Source: AC-32 sp036522595 (GTDB lineage Bacteria > Actinomycetota > Thermoleophilia > Gaiellales > Gaiellaceae). Taken from it: 11,976 bases of DNA. Below are positions 1-6,972 of the stretch, piece after piece. The translations under genes and the position numbers were made by a program. The notes below the pieces were generated by a model. The model was given only the letters and a program-made list of their open reading frames with translations, was not told the origin of the DNA and did no database searches. The DNA lies in contig DATDFL010000293.1 in the NCBI GenBank assembly GCA_036522595.1, forward strand, positions 1 to 11,976, given 5' to 3'. Numbering within the stretch: position 1 is the stretch's first letter; each line of letters starts with the position of its first letter.

Positions 1-69
1 CGAGTACTCCCTCTTGAGCGCGAGCTCCAGCTGGGCCTCGAACTCGTCAAGCTCGTCGAGGTGAGACAT
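1..69 (-). CDS. 5' fragment of an unidentified gene downstream of folK (possibly DUF2469-like)
   Basis: The window edge cuts this minus-strand gene, leaving its first 23 codons from an ATG at 67-69. The visible peptide, MSHLDELDEFEAQLELALKR followed by EYS, is acidic and predicted helical. It starts 7 bases after the folK stop in the same direction, so it is probably the next gene of that unit. The heptad-like acidic start ending in a KREY motif recalls the N-terminus of the small actinobacterial DUF2469 family (which begins with a similar ExELxLxREY pattern), but 23 residues are too few to be sure. No Shine-Dalgarno sequence is visible. A TAGTAT hexamer lies 9 bases upstream, inside the end of folK, so a separate leaderless transcript is possible. 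That a gene begins here is likely; its family is a guess. Confidence 0.55.
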   Translation of the reverse strand, partial: MSHLDELDEFEAQLELALKREYS

Positions 70-76
70 CAGGCCG

Positions 77-538
77 TCATACTAGCTCTGACAACAAGGC
101 CTGGACCGGCCCGAGACCAGGAATCTCCAGGCCTGGATCCAGCTCAGCGAGCGGCTCGAGGGCGAATCGCCGCTCCGCCAGGCGCGGATGCGGCACGGTG
201 AGGCCCGGCTCTTCGACGGTTTCGTCTCCGTAGACGAGGAGGTCGAGGTCGATCGTGCGCGGCCCGAAGCGGGGGCCTTCGCCGCGATCGCGACCGAGGC
301 GGGCCTCGATGGCAAGCAGGCGCTCGAGCAGCGTTCGCGGGCCGAGCTCCGTCTCCACTTGCGCGGCGCCGTTGAGGAAGTTCGGCTGGTCGAGGTAGCC
401 GACGGGCTCGGTCTCGCGCAGGCTGGAGACCGCCACGAGCTCGACGCCCTCCTCGGCCGCGAGCTCCTCGAGGGCAGCCTGGATTTGCCGCTCAGGTTGG
501 CCGAGGTTCGAGCCGATGCCGACGAAGGCCGTGGGCAT
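77..538 (-). CDS. folK: 2-amino-4-hydroxy-6-hydroxymethyldihydropteridine pyrophosphokinase (HPPK)
   Basis: FolK transfers pyrophosphate from ATP to 6-hydroxymethyl-7,8-dihydropterin, making the substrate of FolP in cytoplasmic folate synthesis. The 153-residue product has the family hallmarks in order: GIGSNLGQ at about 7-14, ETEPVGYLDQPNFLNGA at about 42-58 (pterin loop), the flexible catalytic segment RDRGEGPRFGPRTIDLDLL at about 83-101 with the Mg-binding pair D97 and D99, and LTVPHPRLAERRFALEPLAE near 113-132. Length is normal for HPPK. An ATG 20 codons upstream (598) would add an Arg-rich tail that enters the divergent protease gene. The ATG at 538 is preferred because family members begin only a few residues before the GSNLG motif. 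No Shine-Dalgarno sequence precedes it. Unlike the usual folP-folB-folK run, folK is cut off from folB by an antisense protease gene and must have its own promoter or depend on long read-through. Confidence 0.95.
   Translation of the reverse strand: MPTAFVGIGSNLGQPERQIQAALEELAAEEGVELVAVSSLRETEPVGYLDQPNFLNGAAQVETELGPRTLLERLLAIEARLGRDRGEGPRFGPRTIDLDLLVYGDETVEEPGLTVPHPRLAERRFALEPLAELDPGLEIPGLGPVQALLSELV
79..84 (-). promoter_or_regulatory. Candidate -10 element within the end of folK
   Basis: On the minus strand TAGTAT (matching TATAAT at T1, A2, A5 and T6) spans the folK stop region and lies 9 bases before the ATG at 69. With no Shine-Dalgarno sequence before that ATG, it could drive a separate leaderless transcript of the downstream gene. 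No -35 consensus was seen, so this is suggestive only. Confidence 0.25.
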
Positions 539-545
539 TACAACG

Positions 546-551
546 ATTCTG
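546..551 (-). promoter_or_regulatory. Candidate -10 element for a leaderless folK transcript
   Basis: On the minus strand CAGAAT (4 of 6 matches to TATAAT, including the key A2 and T6) sits 7 bases before the folK ATG at 538. That spacing would place the transcription start on the start codon. There is no Shine-Dalgarno sequence and only 31 bases separate folK from the divergent protease start. No convincing -35 was seen. Inference from position only. Confidence 0.3.
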
Positions 552-569
552 ATCGGGCATCGGTACCTT

Positions 570-2213
570 GTGCGTCCGGTGCGCCGCCTTGTCCTCATCG
601 CGACCTGCCTGCTCGCGTGCTCGGCTCCTGCGAACGCGGCCTTGCCGCTCCATCAGGGCCGCGCGGTCGTGCCGGACGCCCGGACCCCGCAGCGGCTGCT
701 CCACTACCGGCACGCGCTGATCGGGCTCGACCAGCTCCGCGGCCCGGGTGCGACCTTCGCGCTGCGCCAGGCCGGCGGGCGCCTGATCGACCCGCAGCTC
801 CAGCTCTGGTCGGTGCCGAGCCACGCAGCCGCCCGCATGCTCCCGGGCCTCCGGGAGGCGGGCCTCGTCCGCTCGGTCACTCCGGACTACCCGCTGCGGC
901 CGTTGCGCGAGACGAGGGCGCTCAGCTTCTGCACCGACTACTTCTGCCCGCAGGAGTGGTGGATCCACGCAGTCGGCGCCGATATCTGGTCACCGCCGGG
1001 CCCGGGCGTGCCGGTGACGATGATCGACTCCGGCGTCGACCTCTCGCATCCGGAGTTCGTCGGCCGGCCGGACACCACCGCGCTCAACACGCAGACCTTC
1101 TCCGCGACCGAGGACGAGCTGCACGGCACCGCGACGGCCTCGACCGCGGCGGCGCCCGCGAACGTCGGCAGCGACGCCGCGAACCCGAGCATCGAGGGCA
1201 TCTACCCGCAGGCGAAGCTGCAGATCTGGGACGCGAGCCCCGCGGGCTTGCTCACGGTCGGCGGCGAGATCGACGGCCTCGCGAATGCTGTGAAGCACGG
1301 GCGCACGGTGATCAACCTCAGCCTCGGCGGCTTCGACCGGATCGCGATCGAGGAGCACGCGATCCTGGCCGCCTTCGGGGCCGGCTCGGTGATCGTCGCG
1401 TCGGCAGGCAACGATCGCCAGCAGGGCAGCCCGCGCTCGTTCCCGGCCTCCTTCGCCCACGTGCTCACGATCGGCGCCACGGACGAGGCGAACCACGCGA
1501 CCTACTTCTCGAGCTCGTCGCCGGACATGGACCTCGTCGCTCCGGGCCAGGACATCATGGTCGCGGTTCCGAAGATCTGGAACTCGTCCGGCTACGAGCC
1601 GCTCGACGGGACGAGCTTCTCCGCGCCGCTGGTCTCGGGAGCGGCCGCGGCCGTGTGGACCGTGCGGCCCACGCTGACCAACACGCAGCTCTTCGAGGTG
1701 ATGCGCCGTTCCGCGCACCAGGTGAGCGGCCGCGGCTGGAACCGCAGCACCGGCTACGGGCTGCTCGACGTCAACGCGGCCCTGGCGCGGAAGGCTCCCG
1801 CGGCCGATCCGCAAGAGCCGAACGAGGACGTCTACCTCGTCAAGCCGAACGGGCTCTCCAAGAAGGGCCATCCGCGGGTGCGGGGCACGCTGTCGGCGCA
1901 CCTGGAGCAGGGCGACGATCCCGAGGACGTCTACCGCGCGTACCTCCCGGCGCACGGCCGGCTGACCGTGACGCTGAAGCCGAAGGCGAACGTGAACCTG
2001 GAGGTCTGGGGGGCGAAGACGAGCACGGTCTTCGAGCGCGGGGCGGCTGCACGGCGCGACCTGCTCGGAATGTCTGGGCACCGCGGAGCGCGCCTGGAGC
2101 GCGTGGTTGTGCGCGGCGGCGGGGCCGGCCAGTACGTGTACGTCGACGCCTTCCTCGCCAAGGGCGCGGTCGACGCGGGCTACAAGCTCAGCGTCGTGAG
2201 CGCTCGGCGGTAG
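570..2213 (+). CDS. Secreted subtilisin-family (S8) serine protease with C-terminal PPC-like domain
   Basis: A predicted exported peptidase of 547 residues. The GTG start at 570 gives a compact signal peptide (VRPVRRLVLIATCLLACSAP): Arg-rich, then hydrophobic, with possible cleavage after ANA (residue 23). The LLAC at 14-17 also resembles a lipobox, so lipid anchoring at C17 is possible. Residues 24-110 look like a propeptide. The S8 core follows with all catalytic groups: Asp153 in VPVTMIDSGVDLSHPE, His185 in ELHGTATAS, oxyanion Asn281 in VIVASAGND and Ser349 in LDGTSFSAPLVSGAAA. From about 415 an EPNEDVYLV opening and a DPEDVYRAYLPAHGRLTVTL stretch suggest a pre-peptidase C-terminal beta domain. 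C121 and C126 lie close together before the core. An ATG at 516 would read back into folK; a GTG at 579 is also possible. The 3' end overlaps folB by 26 bases. Substrate unknown. Confidence 0.88.
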   Translation: MRPVRRLVLIATCLLACSAPANAALPLHQGRAVVPDARTPQRLLHYRHALIGLDQLRGPGATFALRQAGGRLIDPQLQLWSVPSHAAARMLPGLREAGLVRSVTPDYPLRPLRETRALSFCTDYFCPQEWWIHAVGADIWSPPGPGVPVTMIDSGVDLSHPEFVGRPDTTALNTQTFSATEDELHGTATASTAAAPANVGSDAANPSIEGIYPQAKLQIWDASPAGLLTVGGEIDGLANAVKHGRTVINLSLGGFDRIAIEEHAILAAFGAGSVIVASAGNDRQQGSPRSFPASFAHVLTIGATDEANHATYFSSSSPDMDLVAPGQDIMVAVPKIWNSSGYEPLDGTSFSAPLVSGAAAAVWTVRPTLTNTQLFEVMRRSAHQVSGRGWNRSTGYGLLDVNAALARKAPAADPQEPNEDVYLVKPNGLSKKGHPRVRGTLSAHLEQGDDPEDVYRAYLPAHGRLTVTLKPKANVNLEVWGAKTSTVFERGAAARRDLLGMSGHRGARLERVVVRGGGAGQYVYVDAFLAKGAVDAGYKLSVVSARR

Positions 2214-2538
2214 CGGCCGTCCACTCGACCGGGGCGTCGAGCCTGACCTCGGGCTTGCAAACACGCACGCGTGCGCGCTCGAGCGGGAAGCGCTCCATCA
2301 GCGCCTCCGCAACGGCCGCGGCGAGGGTCTCCAGGAGCTGTCTTTCTGTTGCCGAGACCTCGCGCACGACCCCGACGACCTCGCGGTAGTCGACGGTTTC
2401 CTCGAGGCGGTCGGCCCGCGGCTCGGGGAGCTCGAGCTCGAGGTCGTACAGGAACCGCTGGTCGCGCTCGTGCTCCTCGGGCGTGGCGCCGTGGCGGCCC
2501 GGGATCTCGAGGCCCTTGAGCTCGACGAGCACGGTCAT
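2188..2538 (-). CDS. folB: Dihydroneopterin aldolase
   Basis: FolB cleaves 7,8-dihydroneopterin to 6-hydroxymethyl-7,8-dihydropterin and glycolaldehyde, feeding FolK. The 116-residue product has the usual family length. Visible signatures are LKGLEIPGRHGATPEEHERD at 7-26 with the conserved Glu22, the following QRFLYDLELEL strand, TVDYREV with D50 and Y51, and VRVCKPEVRLDAPVEW with the catalytic-type Lys95. The start ATG overlaps the folP stop as ATGA, so translation is probably coupled to folP; no Shine-Dalgarno sequence was found. The last eight or so codons overlap, tail to tail, the end of the protease gene on the other strand. The overlapping tail (TAATAERSRR) lies beyond the conserved fold, so it is likely dispensable sequence. 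Confidence 0.94.
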   Translation of the reverse strand: MTVLVELKGLEIPGRHGATPEEHERDQRFLYDLELELPEPRADRLEETVDYREVVGVVREVSATERQLLETLAAAVAEALMERFPLERARVRVCKPEVRLDAPVEWTAATAERSRR

Positions 2539-3353
2539 CCGAGCGCCGCAGCGGCTGCGGTTAGCGCCTCGACGTGCTCGCGGACGTCGTGGACGCGGAG
2601 GATGGACGCGCCCCGCTCGTAGGCGGCGACGGCCGCACCGACGCTCGCTGCGGTCGTGCCGGTGGTCGCGTCGGGATCGCCCAGGAGCTTGCCGAGCGAG
2701 CTCTTGCGCGAGAAGCCGACGACGATCGGCCTGCCGAGCGCGGTGAGCTCGTCCAGGCGGCGGATCAGCTCGAAGTTGTGCTCGACGGTCTTGCCGAAGC
2801 CGATCCCCGGGTCGAGGCAGACGTGCTCTTCCGGGATGCCGGAGGTGACGGCCGCAGCGAGACGCTCCTCGAGGAAGCGCGCGACCTCAGCGACCACGTC
2901 GTCGTAGCGAGGGTCGCGCTGCATCGTGCGGGGCTCGCCGAGCATGTGCATCAGGCAGAGGTAGGCGCCCTGGTCGGCGACGACGCCGGCCAGCTCGGGG
3001 TCGCCTCGCAGCGCGGTGACGTCGTTGACGAGCTCTGCGCCGAGCTCGAGGGCACGGCGCGCAACCTCTGCCTTGGAGGTGTCGATCGAGACGGGCACCT
3101 CGCCCTGGAGCCCCTCCAGCACGGGACCGACCCGCCGCAGCTCCTCGCCGGCGCTGACCGGCTCGGCGCCAGGCCGCGTCGACTCGCCGCCGACGTCCAC
3201 GATCGCCGCGCCTTCGTCGAGCATCCGCCGGGCCGCGCTCAACGCTTTTCCCGGGTCGAAGTGCACCCCGCCGTCCGAGAACGAGTCCGGGGTCACGTTC
3301 ACGACGCCCATCACGGAGGGTCGCGGGAAACGGGCTTCGATCGAAGGCTGCAC
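2535..3353 (-). CDS. folP: Dihydropteroate synthase
   Basis: FolP condenses 6-hydroxymethyldihydropterin pyrophosphate with p-aminobenzoate to give dihydropteroate; it is the sulfonamide target. With a GTG start at 3353 the product is 272 residues, typical of the TIM-barrel family. Signatures in order: MGVVNVTPDSFSDGG at 15-29, GGESTRPGA, SIDTSKAEVA, LVNDVTALRGD, CLDPGIGFGKTVEHNF, VGFSRKSSLG and the terminal SILRVHDVREHVEAL. An ATG at 3311 begins directly at MGVVNV, but that Met belongs to the first beta strand in the family, so the upstream GTG is preferred. A CTG at 3359 is another option. The frame stays open far upstream, antisense to the exporter gene, but nothing there resembles DHPS. 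It is coupled to folB by ATGA and diverges from the exporter gene across 21 bases. Confidence 0.94.
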   Translation of the reverse strand: MQPSIEARFPRPSVMGVVNVTPDSFSDGGVHFDPGKALSAARRMLDEGAAIVDVGGESTRPGAEPVSAGEELRRVGPVLEGLQGEVPVSIDTSKAEVARRALELGAELVNDVTALRGDPELAGVVADQGAYLCLMHMLGEPRTMQRDPRYDDVVAEVARFLEERLAAAVTSGIPEEHVCLDPGIGFGKTVEHNFELIRRLDELTALGRPIVVGFSRKSSLGKLLGDPDATTGTTAASVGAAVAAYERGASILRVHDVREHVEALTAAAAALG

Positions 3354-3360
3354 GCGCAGG

Positions 3361-3367
3361 TAGTTTG
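3361..3367. promoter_or_regulatory. Candidate overlapping divergent -10 elements for exporter and folP-folB
   Basis: The 21-base gap between the folP GTG (3353) and the exporter ATG (3375) contains TAGTTTG. Read on the plus strand, TAGTTT fits TANNNT and lies 8 bases before the exporter ATG. Read on the minus strand, the overlapping CAAACT keeps A2 and T6 and lies 8 bases before the folP GTG. Neither gene has a Shine-Dalgarno sequence, which suits leaderless transcription in both directions from one AT-rich patch. No -35 consensus is evident on either side. Confidence 0.35.
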
Positions 3368-3374
3368 ACTTGCG

Positions 3375-5117
3375 ATGGAGGGAGCGGAAGAACGCCGCGC
3401 GTCCGCGTGGCGCTTCGTGCGCGCGATCGTGCGCTCTCAGGCCCACGGCGTGACCGGCGCCGCGGCCTCCGGCCTGCTCTGGCAGGTCGGCGCGGTCGGT
3501 GCGCCGCTGGTCGTCAAGTACGCGATCGACCGCGGGATCGTCACGCACGACCACCACAACCTGCTGATCTGGCTGATCGCGCTGCTTGCCGTCGGGCTGC
3601 TCGAGGTCTGCGCCGGCGGCGTCCGCCACATCTATGCGATCCGCAACCGCTCGGCCTCCGACGCGCGCGTCCGCGACGCGATCTTCGCCCATGCGCTCCG
3701 CCTCGACCCCGCCTACCACGACCGCGTCGGGCCGGGCGAGCTGCTCAGCCGCGCCTCGTCGGACTCCACGCACGTCGCGCGGATGATGGACGCGATCGGG
3801 CACACGATCGGCTACGCGCTGACGGTGGTCGCCGTCGCGGCCGTGATGCTGATCCTCGACCCGAAGCTGGCACTGCTCGTCCTGATCCCGGTGCCGATCA
3901 TCACGGTGGCCGCGTGGCTCTATTCGAAGAAGTACGAGGTCGGGACGCGCCGGCTGCAGGAGTCCTGGGCGGATGCCGCGACGCTCGTCGAGGAATCCGT
4001 CGCGGGGATCCGCGTCGTGAAGGGGCTCGGCGCGGGCGCGGCGCTCTCGGGCCGGTTCCGGCGCAAGAGCGACGACGTCTACGACCGCGCGATCGTCCTG
4101 GCGCGCCTGGACGCCGTGTTCAACCCGCTGCTCGAAATGCTGCCGCTCATCGGCATCGCCGCCGTGCTGTGGGTCGGCGGGCGGCAGGCGATCTCCGGCC
4201 ACCTCTCGACGGGCACGTTCGTCGCTTTCAGCGCCTACGTCGTGATGCTCGTCTGGCCGCTCCGCGTCCTCGGTCAGCGCGTGACCACCGTGCAGAAGGC
4301 GCTCGCCGCGAGCGCGCGGATCACGGAGGTGCTCGAGGTCGAGCCGAGGCTGGTGGAGCCTCGCCATGCGGAAACGCTCGATGCCAAAGGGGACGTTCGG
4401 CTCGACGGCGTGCGCTTCGGGCATGCGGGCGACCAGGCGGTGCTCGACGGGCTCGACCTGCACCTCGCGCCTGGCGAGTCGCTCGCGCTGGTCGGCGCGA
4501 CGGGCTCCGGAAAGAGCACGGTCGCCGGCCTGCTCGCGCGGTTGTACGACCCCGACGGCGGGCGCGTGCTCCTGGACGGCCACGACCTGCGCGACCTGCG
4601 TCTCGCCGACGTGCGTCGCGCTGTGGCGCTGGTCTTCGAGGAGACCTTCCTGTTCAGCGAGAGCGTGCGAGAGAACATCAGGTTCGGGCGGCCGGACGCG
4701 GGCGACCCGGATGTCGAGCGCGCGGCGGCGCTCGCCGGCGCAACCGAGTTCATCTCGCAGCTGCCCGACGGGTACGACACCGTGCTCGGCGAGCGCGGCT
4801 TCTCGCTCTCGGGCGGACAGCGCCAGCGGATCGCAATCGCGCGCGCGATCCTCGCCGACCCCGCGGTGCTGGTGCTGGACGACGCGACGTCCGCGGTCGA
4901 CGCCACGAAGGAGCACGAGATCCGGGCTGCGCTCGCCGAGGTGATGCGCGGGCGTACGACGTTGGTCATCGCCCACAGGCCGGCGACGATCGCGCTCGCC
5001 GACCGCGTCGCCGTGCTCGAGGCGGGAAGGATCGTCGAGGAAGGGGCGCACGAGGAGCTGCTGCGCGGCTCGGCCCGCTACCGCACGCTGCTCGCCCTGG
5101 AGGAGGCGGCCGCGTGA
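3375..5117 (+). CDS. ABC exporter half-transporter, subunit with degenerate Walker B
   Basis: A 580-residue fused membrane/ATPase half-transporter of the type IV (MsbA/TM287-288-like) fold. The transmembrane domain (about 15-305) has hydrophobic stretches near 25-50, 62-85, 140-160, 164-183, 250-267 and 280-300. The nucleotide-binding domain has Walker A GATGSGKST at 374-382, a Q-loop where Glu422 replaces the usual Gln (VFEETFLF), a canonical signature LSGGQ at 478-482, Walker B VLVLDD with Asp503 replacing the catalytic Glu, and H-loop His534. A non-catalytic Walker B with an intact signature is the pattern of the TM287-type subunit of heterodimeric exporters; the partner is the next gene. 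The ATG at 3375 begins 21 bases from the divergent folP start and no Shine-Dalgarno sequence precedes it. Substrate cannot be read from the sequence; drug, lipid or peptide export are all possible. Confidence 0.93.
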   Translation: MEGAEERRASAWRFVRAIVRSQAHGVTGAAASGLLWQVGAVGAPLVVKYAIDRGIVTHDHHNLLIWLIALLAVGLLEVCAGGVRHIYAIRNRSASDARVRDAIFAHALRLDPAYHDRVGPGELLSRASSDSTHVARMMDAIGHTIGYALTVVAVAAVMLILDPKLALLVLIPVPIITVAAWLYSKKYEVGTRRLQESWADAATLVEESVAGIRVVKGLGAGAALSGRFRRKSDDVYDRAIVLARLDAVFNPLLEMLPLIGIAAVLWVGGRQAISGHLSTGTFVAFSAYVVMLVWPLRVLGQRVTTVQKALAASARITEVLEVEPRLVEPRHAETLDAKGDVRLDGVRFGHAGDQAVLDGLDLHLAPGESLALVGATGSGKSTVAGLLARLYDPDGGRVLLDGHDLRDLRLADVRRAVALVFEETFLFSESVRENIRFGRPDAGDPDVERAAALAGATEFISQLPDGYDTVLGERGFSLSGGQRQRIAIARAILADPAVLVLDDATSAVDATKEHEIRAALAEVMRGRTTLVIAHRPATIALADRVAVLEAGRIVEEGAHEELLRGSARYRTLLALEEAAA

Positions 5118-5200
5118 GACGTCGCTTGCGATGTCGATGCCAGGCCGTGCGGGCTCTGCCTGTGCGGCCGTCTGAAATGACCGGTCGACGCGCGGGCCGC

Positions 5201-5206
5201 GAGGGA
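5201..5206 (+). promoter_or_regulatory. Ribosome binding site of the second exporter subunit
   Basis: GAGGGA lies 8 bases before the ATG at 5215 and fixes that start. It sits at the end of a 97-base gap after the first subunit, the only sizeable space inside this plus-strand unit. The rest of the gap shows no hairpin with a T-tract and no plausible gene, so the two subunits are probably co-transcribed and independently translated. Confidence 0.7.
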
Positions 5207-5214
5207 CGCAACCG

Positions 5215-6972
5215 ATGAAAGAGCAGGCGCCTTTGAGGGAGGTCTGGCGCGTGACGCGCGAGATGATCCGCGAGGTGCAGCCGCGCTACCTCGGCGCGGC
5301 GGCCGCGGTGATCCTGTCGACCCTGATCACGCTCGCCGGTCCGGCGCTGGTGCGCTTCGCCGTCGACTCGGGGATCGAGAAGCACGACCGCCACGCCCTG
5401 AACGTCGCCGCGCTCGTGCTGCTCGGCCTCGCGATCGTCAAGCCGTTCGTCGTCCGTGCGCAGGTGCTGCTGGCCGCGACCGCGAGCGAGCGCTTCCTCA
5501 ACTCGCTCCGGCGCGCCGCGTTCGACAAGCTCCAGGCGCTGCCGCTCGGTTTCTTCGAGCGTGAGCGGGCGGGCGTGCTCGTCTCGCGCCTGACCTCGGA
5601 TGTCCAGGCGCTCGACGAGTTCCTCCGTGAGGCGCTCGTCGAGGTCGTCGGCAGCGGCCTGCAGATCGTGCTCACGGTGCTTGCGCTCGTGTACTTCTCC
5701 CCCATCCTCGCGGCGGTCTCGCTCGTCGCGCTGCCGCTTCTGATCGCCTCGAGCTGGTGGTTCCACCACAGCGCGGGGCGTGTCTACCACGCGATCCGGG
5801 ACCGGGTCGCCGAGACGCTGACCGCGCTACAGGAGGGCCTCGCCGGGGTGCGCGTCGTGCAGGCCTTCCGGCGCGAGCACCGGACGATGGAGGCGTACAA
5901 GCCGCGCAGCCGCGCCCAGATCGGCGCCTGGCGGCGCGCGTCCTACGTGAACATTCGGCTCTTCACGATGATCCCGCTCGCGCAGACGACGGCGCTCTTC
6001 GCGGTGCTTCTCGTCGCGGCCTCGATGTATCGCAACGGCTCGATCTCGCGCGGCACGATCGCCGCGTACGTCCTCTACCTCGTCCAGCTCTTCGACCCGA
6101 TCGCCCGCTTCAGCGAGTGGCTCGGCGACTTCCGCCAGGGGCTCGCCGCGCTGGGAAAGATCGTCCGCCTGCTGCAGACCGAAAACGCGGTCGCGGAGCA
6201 CGGCGAGGCGGTGGAGCTGCCGGCCGACGGCGAGGTCGAGCTGCAGGACGTCACCTTCGGCTACGAGCACGGGCCCGCAGTCGTGAAAGGCGTCTCGTTG
6301 GCGTTCGAGCCCGGCGAGCACGTGGCCCTGGTCGGCGTCACCGGCGCCGGGAAGTCGACGCTCGCGAAGCTGCTGACCCGGCAGTACGACCCGCAGGCGG
6401 GTCGGATCCTGTTCGGTGGTGTCGACCTCAGGCACGGGACGCTCGAGTCGCTGCGGCACCGGATCGTGATGCTCCCGCAGGAGGGCCACCTGTTCAGCGG
6501 CACGATCGCCGACAACGTGCGGCTCGCCTACCCGGAGGCCTCGGACGACGACGTCCTCAGGGCGCTCGAAGAGATCGGCGCGCGGGAGCGCTTCGAGTCG
6601 CTGCCCGACGGCATCCATACCGACGTCCAGACGCGCGGCGTCCGGCTCTCGGCCGGCGAGCGGCAGCTGGTCGGAATCGCGCGCGTGGCGCTCGCCGACC
6701 CGGCGGTGATCGTGCTCGACGAGGCGACGTCGAGCCTCGACCCGGCGACCGAGGCTGCCGTCGAGCTGGCGCTGGCCGCGGTCGTCGCCGGGCGCACCGT
6801 GATCACAATCGCGCATCGCCTGTCCACCGCCGAGCGCGCCGACCGCGTGGTCGTGATGGACGCGGGCCGCGTCGTCGAGGTCGCGTCGCACAACGAGCTG
6901 GTCCAGCAGGGCGAGCGCTACGCGCGGTTGTGGGCGTCCTGGCAGGCGGGCGTCGCGGGAGCGGCGGGATGA
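5215..6972 (+). CDS. ABC exporter half-transporter, catalytic subunit
   Basis: A 585-residue partner of the preceding half-transporter, with the same transmembrane plus ATPase layout. Hydrophobic segments lie near 24-48, 63-88, 145-163, 165-182, 250-270 and 276-296. The ATPase motifs fall at the same residue numbers as in the first subunit: Walker A GVTGAGKST at 374-382, Q-loop Gln422 (MLPQEGHLF), Walker B VIVLDE with catalytic Glu503, and His534 in the H-loop. Its signature is LSAGE at 478-482 instead of LSGGQ. It therefore supplies the working Walker B to the consensus ATP site and the altered signature to the degenerate site, as in TM288-type subunits. A clear Shine-Dalgarno sequence precedes the start. 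Its stop overlaps the start of the VOC gene as ATGA, so that small protein is translated in step with it. Confidence 0.94.
   Translation: MKEQAPLREVWRVTREMIREVQPRYLGAAAAVILSTLITLAGPALVRFAVDSGIEKHDRHALNVAALVLLGLAIVKPFVVRAQVLLAATASERFLNSLRRAAFDKLQALPLGFFERERAGVLVSRLTSDVQALDEFLREALVEVVGSGLQIVLTVLALVYFSPILAAVSLVALPLLIASSWWFHHSAGRVYHAIRDRVAETLTALQEGLAGVRVVQAFRREHRTMEAYKPRSRAQIGAWRRASYVNIRLFTMIPLAQTTALFAVLLVAASMYRNGSISRGTIAAYVLYLVQLFDPIARFSEWLGDFRQGLAALGKIVRLLQTENAVAEHGEAVELPADGEVELQDVTFGYEHGPAVVKGVSLAFEPGEHVALVGVTGAGKSTLAKLLTRQYDPQAGRILFGGVDLRHGTLESLRHRIVMLPQEGHLFSGTIADNVRLAYPEASDDDVLRALEEIGARERFESLPDGIHTDVQTRGVRLSAGERQLVGIARVALADPAVIVLDEATSSLDPATEAAVELALAAVVAGRTVITIAHRLSTAERADRVVVMDAGRVVEVASHNELVQQGERYARLWASWQAGVAGAAG
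6957..6961 (+). promoter_or_regulatory. Ribosome binding site of the VOC gene
   Basis: GGGAG lies 7 bases before the ATG at 6969, within the last codons of the catalytic exporter subunit. Together with the ATGA overlap it supports the chosen VOC start and coupled translation. Confidence 0.65.

Noticed and set aside
990..2264. A 424-codon minus-strand open frame opposite the protease
   Set aside because: No domain pattern; composition is typical of the complementary frame of a GC-rich gene.
188..2389. A 733-codon plus-strand open frame across folK, the protease and folB
   Set aside because: It lacks any recognisable motif, is Arg/Ala/Gly-rich low-information sequence, and lies in another frame over genes with full catalytic motifs. 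It is a GC-bias shadow.
3354..5051. Upstream extension of the folP frame by more than 560 codons antisense to the exporter
   Set aside because: The extension reads as Arg/Asp/Glu/His-rich shadow protein, while the exporter on the other strand has complete ABC motifs. DHPS of normal size is complete from 3353.
5131..5175. A 14-codon plus-strand ORF in the gap between the exporter subunits
   Set aside because: No ribosome binding site, no recognisable sequence, and too short to judge. Its position fits chance occurrence.
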